Below, piece by piece: positions 8,353 to 15,496 of a stretch of DNA of 37,199 nucleotides (the stretch's first letter is position 1; each line of letters opens with the position of its first letter). Position numbers and translations under genes: made by a program. Location: contig CALHQJ010000032.1 in the NCBI GenBank assembly GCA_938036545.1, positions 1 to 37,199 of the forward strand, in the 5' to 3' direction. The DNA is from an uncultured Clostridium sp. (GTDB lineage Bacteria > Bacillota > Clostridia > Lachnospirales > Lachnospiraceae). A model generated the notes under the pieces. The model was not told where the DNA came from. It did no database searches and was given only the letters and a program-made list of their open reading frames with translations.

Positions 8353-8365
8353 TCTTGTTTTGTAA

Positions 8366-8917
8366 CTATTCATTCCAAAAATCTTCATAGTCCTCGAAGT
8401 AGGTGGAATATCCATTCTCATCTGCTTCCAGTAAATCAGACTTCACATCTTCTCCATTAACCTGAAGCTTTACCAGTTCCAGTTCGTAGTTCTCAATGTA
8501 AGTGTTCACCAGAGCTTCCAGTGTAGCCTGGTTCATAAAATCATCATCTTCATAACTTGGGATTGCAGAAAGATTGACAATACCAGATGCATTTTCTTCG
8601 TTTACCGTTACATCTGTAACCGTAGTACCCTCATCCAGCACACCGTACTCAATCAATTTATCTACCAGACCCTGATTGCTCATTTCCTCTAAAGAATCCA
8701 TGTTCTGAAGAAGCCCGCTTCCATCCTCATTGATACTGTATACGGAAATGGTGTCATATTCCGGGCCAGGAACCTTGCCTTCTACTAATTTATCGCCGCT
8801 GTCTGCTGTAGACGGCACAGTTGCTGCAGTCTCAGCATTCTTCTGTGGGGTTGGCGTACATGCTGCCAAAGAAACCGCCATCAGTGCTGCTGCAATGTAC
8901 ATAATTGTTTTTTTCAT
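8366..8917 (-). CDS. GerMN-like lipoprotein
   Basis: This is a 183-residue protein with a signal peptide and lipobox SLAAC (Cys20), so a membrane-anchored extracellular protein. The mature part resembles a single GerMN domain, the kind found in GerM and related envelope or sporulation proteins: LVDKLIEYGVLDEGTTV, a VNLS strand near 118, a helix LEALVNTYIENY near 134, then LVKLQVNGEDV. The domain call is by eye and moderate. The tail is very acidic. AGGAGG precedes the ATG, and only 18 bases separate it from the fabT stop, so it should be expressed from the fabT promoters. Function is unknown. Confidence 0.75.
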   Translation of the reverse strand: MKKTIMYIAAALMAVSLAACTPTPQKNAETAATVPSTADSGDKLVEGKVPGPEYDTISVYSINEDGSGLLQNMDSLEEMSNQGLVDKLIEYGVLDEGTTVTDVTVNEENASGIVNLSAIPSYEDDDFMNQATLEALVNTYIENYELELVKLQVNGEDVKSDLLEADENGYSTYFEDYEDFWNE

Positions 8918-8935
8918 AATTAAAATTGCCTCCTC

Positions 8936-9382
8936 TTAATCCTTCTTCTGAACCTGACGAAACCAGCTGTTCAAGTGCTTTAAGGTCTTTACCAGAACCT
9001 CCAGCTCTTCTTCATCCAGTTCCTCCATAACGCCCTGTATCATCTGTCTATGAAAACCGGCGTGGTGCTCATATGCTTTTTTTCCTTTTTCGGAAAGGGA
9101 TATATAGACAACTCTCCTGTCCTCATTGCTTCTCTCCCGCATGACGTAGCCCTTTTTTACAAGGCTGTTCATGGCAATAGTCAGGGTTCCCACTGTCACA
9201 GAAAGTTCCCTGGCAATTGTGGACATGTTTTTAGGCGTCCCGACTCCTATAGCGTCAATAACGTGCATGTCGTTATTGGTTATATCCTTAAATTCCGGTG
9301 TAATAATTGCTTTCTGTTCAATGTCCATAATGTCATTGAACAACCTTACCAGAACTTCATTTAAAGTCCCGTAATTATCCAC
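8936..9382 (-). CDS. fabT: MarR-family regulator, FabT-like
   Basis: This is a 148-residue winged-helix regulator. The N-terminus (NEVLVRLFNDIMDIEQ), the block FKDITNNDMHVIDAIG, and the wing ERSNEDRRVVYISLSEKGKKAYEHHAGFH (quoted in part) closely follow streptococcal FabT, the MarR-family repressor that controls fatty-acid synthesis with acyl-ACP as corepressor. A TTTGA-N3-TCAAA palindrome at the start of the fab operon about 13.6 kb away supports the assignment. It begins with GTG; AAAGGA lies 6 bases before it and no ATG start fits. The gene is separated from the operon it probably controls, whereas streptococcal fabT lies beside fabH. A generic MarR function cannot be excluded. Confidence 0.8.
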   Translation of the reverse strand: MDNYGTLNEVLVRLFNDIMDIEQKAIITPEFKDITNNDMHVIDAIGVGTPKNMSTIARELSVTVGTLTIAMNSLVKKGYVMRERSNEDRRVVYISLSEKGKKAYEHHAGFHRQMIQGVMEELDEEELEVLVKTLKHLNSWFRQVQKKD

Positions 9383-9423
9383 GTCTTATCCTTTCCTAAC
9401 CTTTCAGAAAAAGCTTCCTACTG

Positions 9424-9452
9424 ATTATATCTGATCCTTCAGCAGAAAACAA
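9424..9452 (-). promoter_or_regulatory. Second (proximal) candidate promoter of fabT
   Basis: On the minus strand TTGTTT (9452-9447), a 17-base spacer and perfect TATAAT (9429-9424), giving a leader of about 35 bases. The -35 is weaker than that of the distal promoter. Confidence 0.5.
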
Positions 9453-9535
9453 CCTCCTAATTCCTTATGAAATTCTTACAAAGTTGTGTTTTTTCTGTGT
9501 CTATTGTATAGATTTCTAAAAATAACAGCTTTTAC

Positions 9536-9564
9536 ATTATAGTAGAAGTCCCCTCTATTTTCAA
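9536..9564 (-). promoter_or_regulatory. Distal promoter of fabT
   Basis: On the minus strand TTGAAA (9564-9559), exactly 17 bases, then TATAAT (9541-9536): nearly ideal. It would give a leader of about 147 bases, in which I see an AGGAGG without a usable start codon and the proximal promoter, but no clear riboswitch fold or FabT-type palindrome. Confidence 0.65.
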
Positions 9565-9612
9565 CCGGTATTTCTATGTTTTAAGCCTGTTTAAGCTGTT
9601 TTTCCGCACCTT

Positions 9613-10143
9613 TTACACTGCTGCCGCTGTTCCCAGCAAAATGCTGGCGGCCATTCCTGCGGCTGTGGCAATCAGCGCTCCTTTCAGCGCATACCTGGTT
9701 TTTGTGATACAGGCCGCCCCAAAATAGACGCTGAGACAGTAAAAAACCGTTTCTGTGCTGCTCATTAAAATCGATCCGATCATCCCTTCTACGGAATCTG
9801 GCCCGCTTGTTTTAAAAATATCCAGTACCAGGCCGGTAGCCGCCGCATTGGATACCAGCCGCACCAGGGCAACCGGCACAATAGGCGCAGGCAGATGAAG
9901 CCATTCAGCCGGTTTTTCTAAAAATCGGCATAAAAAATCCAGCAGTCCGGAAGAACGCAGTACGCCTACCGCTGTCATTAAGCCAATTAACGTAGGCATT
10001 ACCTGAGCTGTCGTCCTCATGCCTTCCTTTGCTCCATCTAAAAAATCTTCCAGTACCGGACGCTTCTGCAGCAGTCCAAAACCAACCATGTAAAAAACCG
10101 CCAGAGGAACCAGGGCTTTTGAAATGAACACCAAAACTCTCAT
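9613..10143 (-). CDS. spmB: Spore maturation protein B
   Basis: This is a 176-residue integral membrane protein of the nucleoside-recognition (Gate) fold, essentially the same length as B. subtilis SpmB (about 178). It has several hydrophobic helices and the SpmB-like stretches VMPTLIGLMTAVGVLRSSG and SNAAATGLVLDIFKTSGPDS. SpmA and SpmB are needed for spore core dehydration and heat resistance. In B. subtilis they are adjacent; here spmA lies about 1.8 kb upstream with two opposite-strand genes between. The ribosome site is weak (AGAGAA). No clear sigma-A promoter is visible; a sporulation sigma factor is expected from family knowledge but I could not assign its boxes. Confidence 0.88.
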   Translation of the reverse strand: MRVLVFISKALVPLAVFYMVGFGLLQKRPVLEDFLDGAKEGMRTTAQVMPTLIGLMTAVGVLRSSGLLDFLCRFLEKPAEWLHLPAPIVPVALVRLVSNAAATGLVLDIFKTSGPDSVEGMIGSILMSSTETVFYCLSVYFGAACITKTRYALKGALIATAAGMAASILLGTAAAV

Positions 10144-10215
10144 AATTCTGTTCTCTAAAATAACTTTTTACAGCTTATGCTGATTTGCTGACAAACATAC
10201 ACAGGCGATTTCCAG

Positions 10216-10244
10216 TTGACACCATCTTTTCTTATTGATACTAT
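10216..10244 (+). promoter_or_regulatory. Promoter of the Ogg gene, predicted leaderless
   Basis: TTGACA (10216-10221), a 17-base spacer and TACTAT (10239-10244). Only six bases separate the -10 box from the ATG at 10251, so transcription is predicted to start at or next to the A of the start codon. No ribosome binding site exists between them. Confidence 0.7.
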
Positions 10245-10250
10245 TTTACT

Positions 10251-11144
10251 ATGATTACGACAAAGACAATTTCCATTCCATGTTTTCAATTAGACCAGAT
10301 TGCCCAGTCCGGACAGTGCTTCCGAATGACGCCCCTTGACCATGGCGGATATTCTGTCATTAGCTGCGGACATTACCTTAAAATTCAGGAACAGCCTTCT
10401 TTGGAATCTGCTCAGGTTTCCTTTACCTGCCCAGAAACGGATCTGGACTTCTGGTTTCAATATTTTGATTTGAATACTGATTATCAGGCTATTTTAAATT
10501 CAATTCAGCCTGAAGATGCCTATTTAACTGCCGCAGGAAAAACAGGCAGCGGTATCCGGATTCTCCGGCAGGATCTGTGGGAAATGATTATTACCTTTAT
10601 CATATCCCAGCAAAAAACCATTCCTGCCATCCGCCAGGCCGTTGAGAAGTTAAGCAGACAGTATGGAACTTTGATTCAGGAATCTGCTTCTGAACCTGTA
10701 TATGCCTTTCCCTCGCCCGAACAACTGTCAAGGGCTTCTCTTGAGGATTTGCTGAACTTAAAATTGGGATACCGCGCCAAATATATATTAAAAACTACGG
10801 AAGACGCCTGTTCTGGCTTCTTGGATCTGGAGTATTTAAAAACTCTGGATTACAGTCATGCCATGACCTATATAAAGGGCTTTTACGGCATTGGAGAAAA
10901 GGTTGCCAACTGTATCTGTCTCTTTGGCCTTCATCACATTGACGCCTTTCCCGTAGATACCTGGATTCAAAAAATTCTTATGGCAGAATATTATCCCAAG
11001 CATCCAAGGCGCTATAAAAATATCCCAAAGTCTGCACTCTGGGATACCATTATTTCCGACCATTTTGGCTGCTATGACGGCTTCAAAGGCGTTATGCAGC
11101 AATATATTTTCTACTATGAACGCAGCCGTTCAGGAAAGCTTTAA
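10251..11144 (+). CDS. ogg: 8-oxoguanine DNA glycosylase/AP lyase, Ogg type
   Basis: This is a 297-residue base-excision repair enzyme that removes 8-oxoguanine and nicks the resulting site. The N-terminal OGG_N-like domain contains SGQCFRM (20-26). The helix-hairpin-helix GPD domain follows: ISQQKTIPAI near 118, and GIGEKVANCICLFGL (213-227) with Lys217 at the position of the catalytic Lys of human OGG1. Asp236 in FPVDTW matches the catalytic Asp. The start is fixed by the SGQCFRM spacing and has no Shine-Dalgarno. It is followed by a TraX-family gene after 18 bases, so the two form one plus-strand unit set between spmB and spmA. Confidence 0.92.
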   Translation: MITTKTISIPCFQLDQIAQSGQCFRMTPLDHGGYSVISCGHYLKIQEQPSLESAQVSFTCPETDLDFWFQYFDLNTDYQAILNSIQPEDAYLTAAGKTGSGIRILRQDLWEMIITFIISQQKTIPAIRQAVEKLSRQYGTLIQESASEPVYAFPSPEQLSRASLEDLLNLKLGYRAKYILKTTEDACSGFLDLEYLKTLDYSHAMTYIKGFYGIGEKVANCICLFGLHHIDAFPVDTWIQKILMAEYYPKHPRRYKNIPKSALWDTIISDHFGCYDGFKGVMQQYIFYYERSRSGKL

Positions 11145-11162
11145 AAATGAAAGGATTTAAAA

Positions 11163-11900
11163 ATGACGGGACAACAGTTAAAATGGCTGGCTACATTTAC
11201 TATGGTACTGGATCACATCAGTGTGGTCTGTATTGGCCCACTCTTAGAAAATCTTCCGGATCTCTCCCTTTCTTCCCTGTACTATGGCGCTGTAAATGGG
11301 AGTGAACAGCAGGCTTTTCTTTGCTGGTCTGCCTTAATCCTTCGATCCCTTGGCAGACTGGCATTTCCAATTTTTTGTCTTCTCCTGACAGAAGGCTTCT
11401 GCCATACCAGAAACCTCAAAAAATATATGGGACGAATGGCTCTGTTTGCCCTGATTTCTGAAATTCCTTTTGATCTTGCTATTTATGGATCATTCTGGAA
11501 TTCGGAATCCCAAAATGTCTTCTTTACCCTATTAATTGGGCTTTTGGTTTTATATGGGTTTCAAAAAATCGATCTGATCTGTATCGGGATTGATTTAACT
11601 TTTCTGCTTAAGATACTGGTACTGTCTGGCGGATGTATTGCTGCATTTTGTTTAAAAACAGACTATGATAGTTACGGTATTTTATTTATCGCACTCCTGT
11701 TTCTGCTTCGGGATGACAAACAAAAACAAACCTTCTTTGGTATATTGATGGCCATGCTGGAATATACCGCTGTATTTGCCTTTATTCCCATCTGGTTCTA
11801 CAATGGAAAACCTGGAACAGGCAGATTCCGATATTTCTACTATTGGTTTTATCCAGTACATTTGCTGGTTCTGTGGGGAATTCAGAGGGGAGTGGTTTAA
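11163..11900 (+). CDS. TraX-family membrane protein
   Basis: This is a 245-residue polytopic membrane protein with about seven or eight hydrophobic segments. The N-terminus LKWLATFTMVLDHI, the GRLAFPIFCLLLTEGF stretch and the C-terminal FYYWFYPVHLLVLWGI are the TraX family pattern. The founding member acetylates F-pilin, and chromosomal relatives are presumed acyltransferases of unknown substrate; there is no conjugation system nearby, so a pilin role is unlikely here. AAAGGA lies before the ATG. It converges on spmA, the two stops overlapping by 4 bases. Confidence 0.85.
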   Translation: MTGQQLKWLATFTMVLDHISVVCIGPLLENLPDLSLSSLYYGAVNGSEQQAFLCWSALILRSLGRLAFPIFCLLLTEGFCHTRNLKKYMGRMALFALISEIPFDLAIYGSFWNSESQNVFFTLLIGLLVLYGFQKIDLICIGIDLTFLLKILVLSGGCIAAFCLKTDYDSYGILFIALLFLLRDDKQKQTFFGILMAMLEYTAVFAFIPIWFYNGKPGTGRFRYFYYWFYPVHLLVLWGIQRGVV

Positions 11901-12505
11901 CTCCCCTGGCTATCCATCACTTTACAAAACGCCACCGCCGCTATCGTACTTACCGCAGTAGCTATTAAAGCCGGTCCCATGATAGCCGCCGGATCAGCGC
12001 TTCCATATTGAGTCCGATAGGCTATCATATTGACTGGAATCAACTGCAAAGAGGAAATATTAATAATTAAAAACGTACACATTTCATTACTGGCTGTTCC
12101 CTGTAAACGCTTCAATCCACTGTCTTTTTGACGTCTGCTTTCTTCTAATTCTTTTAATTCTCCCATAGCTTTTAATCCGGCAGGCGTAGCTGCCCAGCCC
12201 ATTCCCAGCATATTGGCAATCATATTGACTGCAATGGATTTTGCAGCCGGATGAGTAAGAGGCAGTTTGGGAAATAAAAATTTCAATACCGGATTCATTT
12301 TTTTAACCATTGCTTCGATGATTCCGGCCCTGTTCCCAATTTCCAAGATTCCCGTCCAAAAAGATATGATTCCCACCATTGTGATACACAGGGCTACGGC
12401 CTCTCCTGAGGAATGAATGATTCCTTCGGTTACTGCTTCCAATGTTCCATGAAACATTCCCCAGACAACCCCAGCCAGTATCATACCAGCCCACAGCCAA
12501 TTCAT
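11897..12505 (-). CDS. spmA: Spore maturation protein A
   Basis: This is a 202-residue membrane protein of the nucleoside-recognition (Gate) family and the partner of SpmB in spore core dehydration. It has hydrophobic helices at the N-terminus, ISFWTGILEIGNRAGI near 48, and the SpmA-like MIANMLGMGWAATPAGLKAM near 94. B. subtilis SpmA is about 196 residues. I start at ATG of MNWLWAG because GGGGAGG precedes it by 12 bases; a GTG one codon upstream is an equal alternative (9-base spacing), and a TTG further up would contain the ribosome site itself. It is separated from spmB by the ogg-traX pair on the other strand. Confidence 0.88.
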   Translation of the reverse strand: MNWLWAGMILAGVVWGMFHGTLEAVTEGIIHSSGEAVALCITMVGIISFWTGILEIGNRAGIIEAMVKKMNPVLKFLFPKLPLTHPAAKSIAVNMIANMLGMGWAATPAGLKAMGELKELEESRRQKDSGLKRLQGTASNEMCTFLIINISSLQLIPVNMIAYRTQYGSADPAAIMGPALIATAVSTIAAVAFCKVMDSQGS

Positions 12506-12577
12506 CACAATAAAATGCCTCCCCAACAGAATGTTTTATACATTACTATTCGAAAGGTATCCATTTAACCACAAACT

Positions 12578-12617
12578 CCCCTGACAGAACCGGAACTTAT
12601 CCACATTCTGTCAGGGG
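12578..12617 (-). terminator. Hairpin at the end of the fab operon
   Basis: CCCCTGACAGAA (12578-12589) and TTCTGTCAGGGG (12606-12617) form a perfect 12-pair stem over a 16-base loop, between the last gene of the fab operon and spmA. On the minus strand the tail is weak (AGTTTG); on the plus strand it is GTTTTC. I assign it to the fab operon by position. Confidence 0.55.
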
Positions 12618-12622
12618 GTTTT

Positions 12623-13744
12623 CTACATGCATAAATCTTTGATTACTTCATCCACAGTTTCAATTTTGCTGCACCGATAGGCATTTGCTCCGCAGAAAAG
12701 CAATGCGTCTTCTACCTGTCCTCTGGCTGCCCGGATTAATGCTTTGGTAATGCAGTACGGCACTTCTGCCGGATTGCAGTGTTCCAGACATTGGAAACAG
12801 CGGGTAATCCGTTCTTTTTCTTTGCTTACCCGTTGAATAAAATCATTTTTAATGGCCCGTCCTGGCATTCCTACCGGACTTTTTACAATGATAATATCTT
12901 CTTTTCTGGCATTGATATAAGACTGTTTATATGCCATAGGCGCATCACACTCCTGGGTTGTGACAAATCGGGTTCCTACCTGGACTCCGTCTACTCCCAG
13001 GCTCATATGGCGTTCCATGTCTTCTCTGCCAAATACGCCTCCTGCGCTGACGGTTGGAATCTTACAGTTATACTTTTTCTCATATTGGGAAATCACATTC
13101 AAAATCTCCCTGATTTCTGTTTCATAAACAGACTGGCGATAAGTTTCTGCTGTGTTTTCCGTATCTGCCCCATATTCTGTCAGTTCCTCTCTGTGAAATC
13201 CCAGGTGTCCTCCGGCTAATGGTCCTTCAATTACTACCATGTCCGCAGTTCTGCCATATTTTCTGTCCCACATACGCAGAATGACTGACGCAGATTTTGC
13301 AGATGACACAATGGGAGCAATTTTCGTTTTTGTACCTTTTACATATTCCGGTAAATGGATTGGAAGACCGGCTCCAGAAATAATAATATCAGCTCCCGCC
13401 TGTACAGCAGTGCGAACATAGTCCATATAATTTCTGGTAGCAACCATAATATTAAATCCCAGAACCGGACGATTTTTCTTACTGCCTGTTCCATTTCCCA
13501 ATCCGGCAATTTCTCTGGCTTTCTCAAGTTCCAAAACAATAGCTTTCAAATTTGCTTTTTGGGGATTTTTATCAAATTCCGGATCCCGAAAACCAATCTG
13601 TGCAGTAGAGATAATTCCCATTCCCCCTGCTTTTGCCACAGCTCCGGCCAGACCGGACAAACTGATTCCGACTCCCATGCCGCCCTGCACCACTGGATTT
13701 TCAATTTCCAAATCTCCTACAATTAGAGGATTATATCGGCTCAT
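12623..13744 (-). CDS. FabK/nitronate monooxygenase-like flavoprotein with Cys-rich C-terminus
   Basis: This is a 373-residue TIM-barrel flavoprotein of the 2-nitropropane dioxygenase/FabK superfamily: NPVVQGGMGVGISLSGLAGA at the start, ADIIISGAGLP near 121, PLAGGHLGFH near 180, and TVSAGGVFGREDMERH near 231 then GVQVGTRFV. It is clearly different from the canonical FabK in the same operon: about 65 residues longer, with seven Cys in the last 62 residues (316, 319, 323, 331, 351, 358, 372). It starts 3 bases after the accDA stop with AGGAGG inside accDA, so it is translated as part of the fab operon. Whether it is a second enoyl reductase, a nitronate oxidase or another oxidoreductase cannot be told from sequence. 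Confidence 0.8.
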   Translation of the reverse strand: MSRYNPLIVGDLEIENPVVQGGMGVGISLSGLAGAVAKAGGMGIISTAQIGFRDPEFDKNPQKANLKAIVLELEKAREIAGLGNGTGSKKNRPVLGFNIMVATRNYMDYVRTAVQAGADIIISGAGLPIHLPEYVKGTKTKIAPIVSSAKSASVILRMWDRKYGRTADMVVIEGPLAGGHLGFHREELTEYGADTENTAETYRQSVYETEIREILNVISQYEKKYNCKIPTVSAGGVFGREDMERHMSLGVDGVQVGTRFVTTQECDAPMAYKQSYINARKEDIIIVKSPVGMPGRAIKNDFIQRVSKEKERITRCFQCLEHCNPAEVPYCITKALIRAARGQVEDALLFCGANAYRCSKIETVDEVIKDLCM

Positions 13745-13747
13745 ACT

Positions 13748-15463
13748 TTACATCCTCCTAAATCTTTCATATCGAAGAGCTGCTGCCTCTTCTCCTGATA
13801 CCTTACAAAATCCGGAAAGAAATACCCCCATAGCAGCATCCATATCTGCAGCTATTTCAGAGATGTTTTCCATAGATGCCGGACTGTTTTCCGGTATCAC
13901 ATGTTCGATAAGATTTAACTCTTTCAAATCTCTGGCAGTCATCTTCATTACTCTGGCTGCTTCCGGAGCTTTTTTACTGTCCTTCCAAAGAATAGAGGCA
14001 AAACCTTCTGGAGATAAAACGGAGTATACGCTGTTTTCCATCATCCACACCTGATTTGCCACAGCCAGGGCTAATGCGCCGCCGCTTCCTCCTTCTCCGA
14101 TTACAATGGATAATACAGGCGTTTTTAACGAAGACAGTTCAAAAAGATTTCTGGCTATTGCCTCTCCTTGTCCCCGTTCCTCTGCTTCCAGTCCGCAGAA
14201 TGCGCCAGGGGTATCTACAAAGCAGATTACCGGACGGTGAAACTGTTCTGCTTCCTTCATTAAACGCAGGGCTTTCCGGTATCCTTCCGGAGACGGCATA
14301 CCAAAATTGCGCTTAATATTTTCCTTGGTACTCCGCCCTTTTTGCTGGCCGATTACCGTAACCGGAATTCCATGGAACATGGCAATTCCTCCTATAACCG
14401 CTCCGTCATCCTTAAAATACCGATCTCCATGGAGCTCTGTAAAATCGTCAAACAGCCGATTGATATAGTCCAGGGCAGTCGGCCTGTCTGACCGTCTGGA
14501 CAGCAGCACCGTATCCCAGGGAGATTTTCCAACATTTTCCTCTGCCCTGGCAACTCTGCTCCAGCCGTTTTCCCCTACTGATTCAGCAAGAGAGCTGACG
14601 GCGTCCTCCTTCTTTTCATGGATATTCAGAATCTTAGCCAGAGTTTCCTTCATGTTCTGGCGTTCTACGATTTTATCAATAAAGCCGTGTTCCAGTAAAA
14701 ACTCTGAACTCTGAAATCCTTCCGGCAGCTTCTGCCCAATGGTCTGTTCAATAACTCTGGGACCTGCAAATCCGATTAAAGCCTTAGGCTCTGCCAGAAT
14801 AATGTCTCCCAGCATGGCAAAGCTTGCTGTTACGCCTCCAGTAGTTGGATCGGTTAAAACCGTAATATAAAGCTGTCCTGCTTCCTGATGGCGTTTTAAA
14901 ACTGCGGAAGTTTTTGCCATCTGCATGAGTGACACCATCCCCTCCTGCATTCTGGCGCCTCCAGAACAGGCAAACAGGATAACCGGCAGTGCTTCTCTGG
15001 TAGCCCGCTCAATCATTCTGGTAATTTTTTCGCCTACCACATATCCCATGCTGCTCATCAAAAATCTGGCGTCACAGACGCCAATGGCAGCTTTATGTCC
15101 CCCGATTGTTCCTGTTCCTGTAATTACAGCCTCATCCAGACCAGTTTTTTCTCTGGCTGCCAGTACCTTTTTTTCATACCCAGGGAAATCAAGGGGATTG
15201 GAAAACTCCATCTTTTCATCCCACTCTTCAAAAGTCCCCTCATCTACCGTAATCTCGATTCTTCTGCGGCCGTGGACTCTGAAATATCCGCCGCATTTTG
15301 GACAAACGTAATGATTATTTTTTACGTCCTCCACATAAATAGGCTGTCCGCATTTATTACACTTGCGCCACAATCCTTCCGGAATATTTGGCTCTTCTTC
15401 ATTCATCTGCCTGAATCTGGAATCAATTCGGGTATATGTCTTTTTAAACATATCCTTCAGCAT
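13748..15463 (-). CDS. accDA: Acetyl-CoA carboxylase carboxyltransferase, beta-alpha fusion (AccD-AccA)
   Basis: This single 571-residue chain holds both carboxyltransferase subunits, which move the carboxyl group from carboxybiotin to acetyl-CoA to give malonyl-CoA. The AccD half (1 to about 285) begins with the Cys4 zinc ribbon (Cys35, 38, 54, 57) and has CSGGARMQEG near 166 and DPTTGGVTASFAMLGD near 205. The AccA half (about 305-571) has IGQQKGRSTKENIKRNFGMP, FVDTPGAFCGLEAEERGQ and GEGGSGGALALAVANQ. Compared with stand-alone AccA (about 315 residues) the N-terminal helical stretch is largely missing. I start at ATG MLKDMFKK (AAGGGG 10 bases upstream); a TTG two codons earlier is possible. 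Confidence 0.93.
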   Translation of the reverse strand: MLKDMFKKTYTRIDSRFRQMNEEEPNIPEGLWRKCNKCGQPIYVEDVKNNHYVCPKCGGYFRVHGRRRIEITVDEGTFEEWDEKMEFSNPLDFPGYEKKVLAAREKTGLDEAVITGTGTIGGHKAAIGVCDARFLMSSMGYVVGEKITRMIERATREALPVILFACSGGARMQEGMVSLMQMAKTSAVLKRHQEAGQLYITVLTDPTTGGVTASFAMLGDIILAEPKALIGFAGPRVIEQTIGQKLPEGFQSSEFLLEHGFIDKIVERQNMKETLAKILNIHEKKEDAVSSLAESVGENGWSRVARAEENVGKSPWDTVLLSRRSDRPTALDYINRLFDDFTELHGDRYFKDDGAVIGGIAMFHGIPVTVIGQQKGRSTKENIKRNFGMPSPEGYRKALRLMKEAEQFHRPVICFVDTPGAFCGLEAEERGQGEAIARNLFELSSLKTPVLSIVIGEGGSGGALALAVANQVWMMENSVYSVLSPEGFASILWKDSKKAPEAARVMKMTARDLKELNLIEHVIPENSPASMENISEIAADMDAAMGVFLSGFCKVSGEEAAALRYERFRRM

Positions 15464-15496
15464 AATCAAATATCCCCTTTCCCGTACATCTGCCTG

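Noticed and set aside
11163..11900. TraX-like gene as a sign of a conjugative element
   Set aside because: No relaxase, type IV secretion, integrase or repeats are nearby; TraX-family genes are common on chromosomes.
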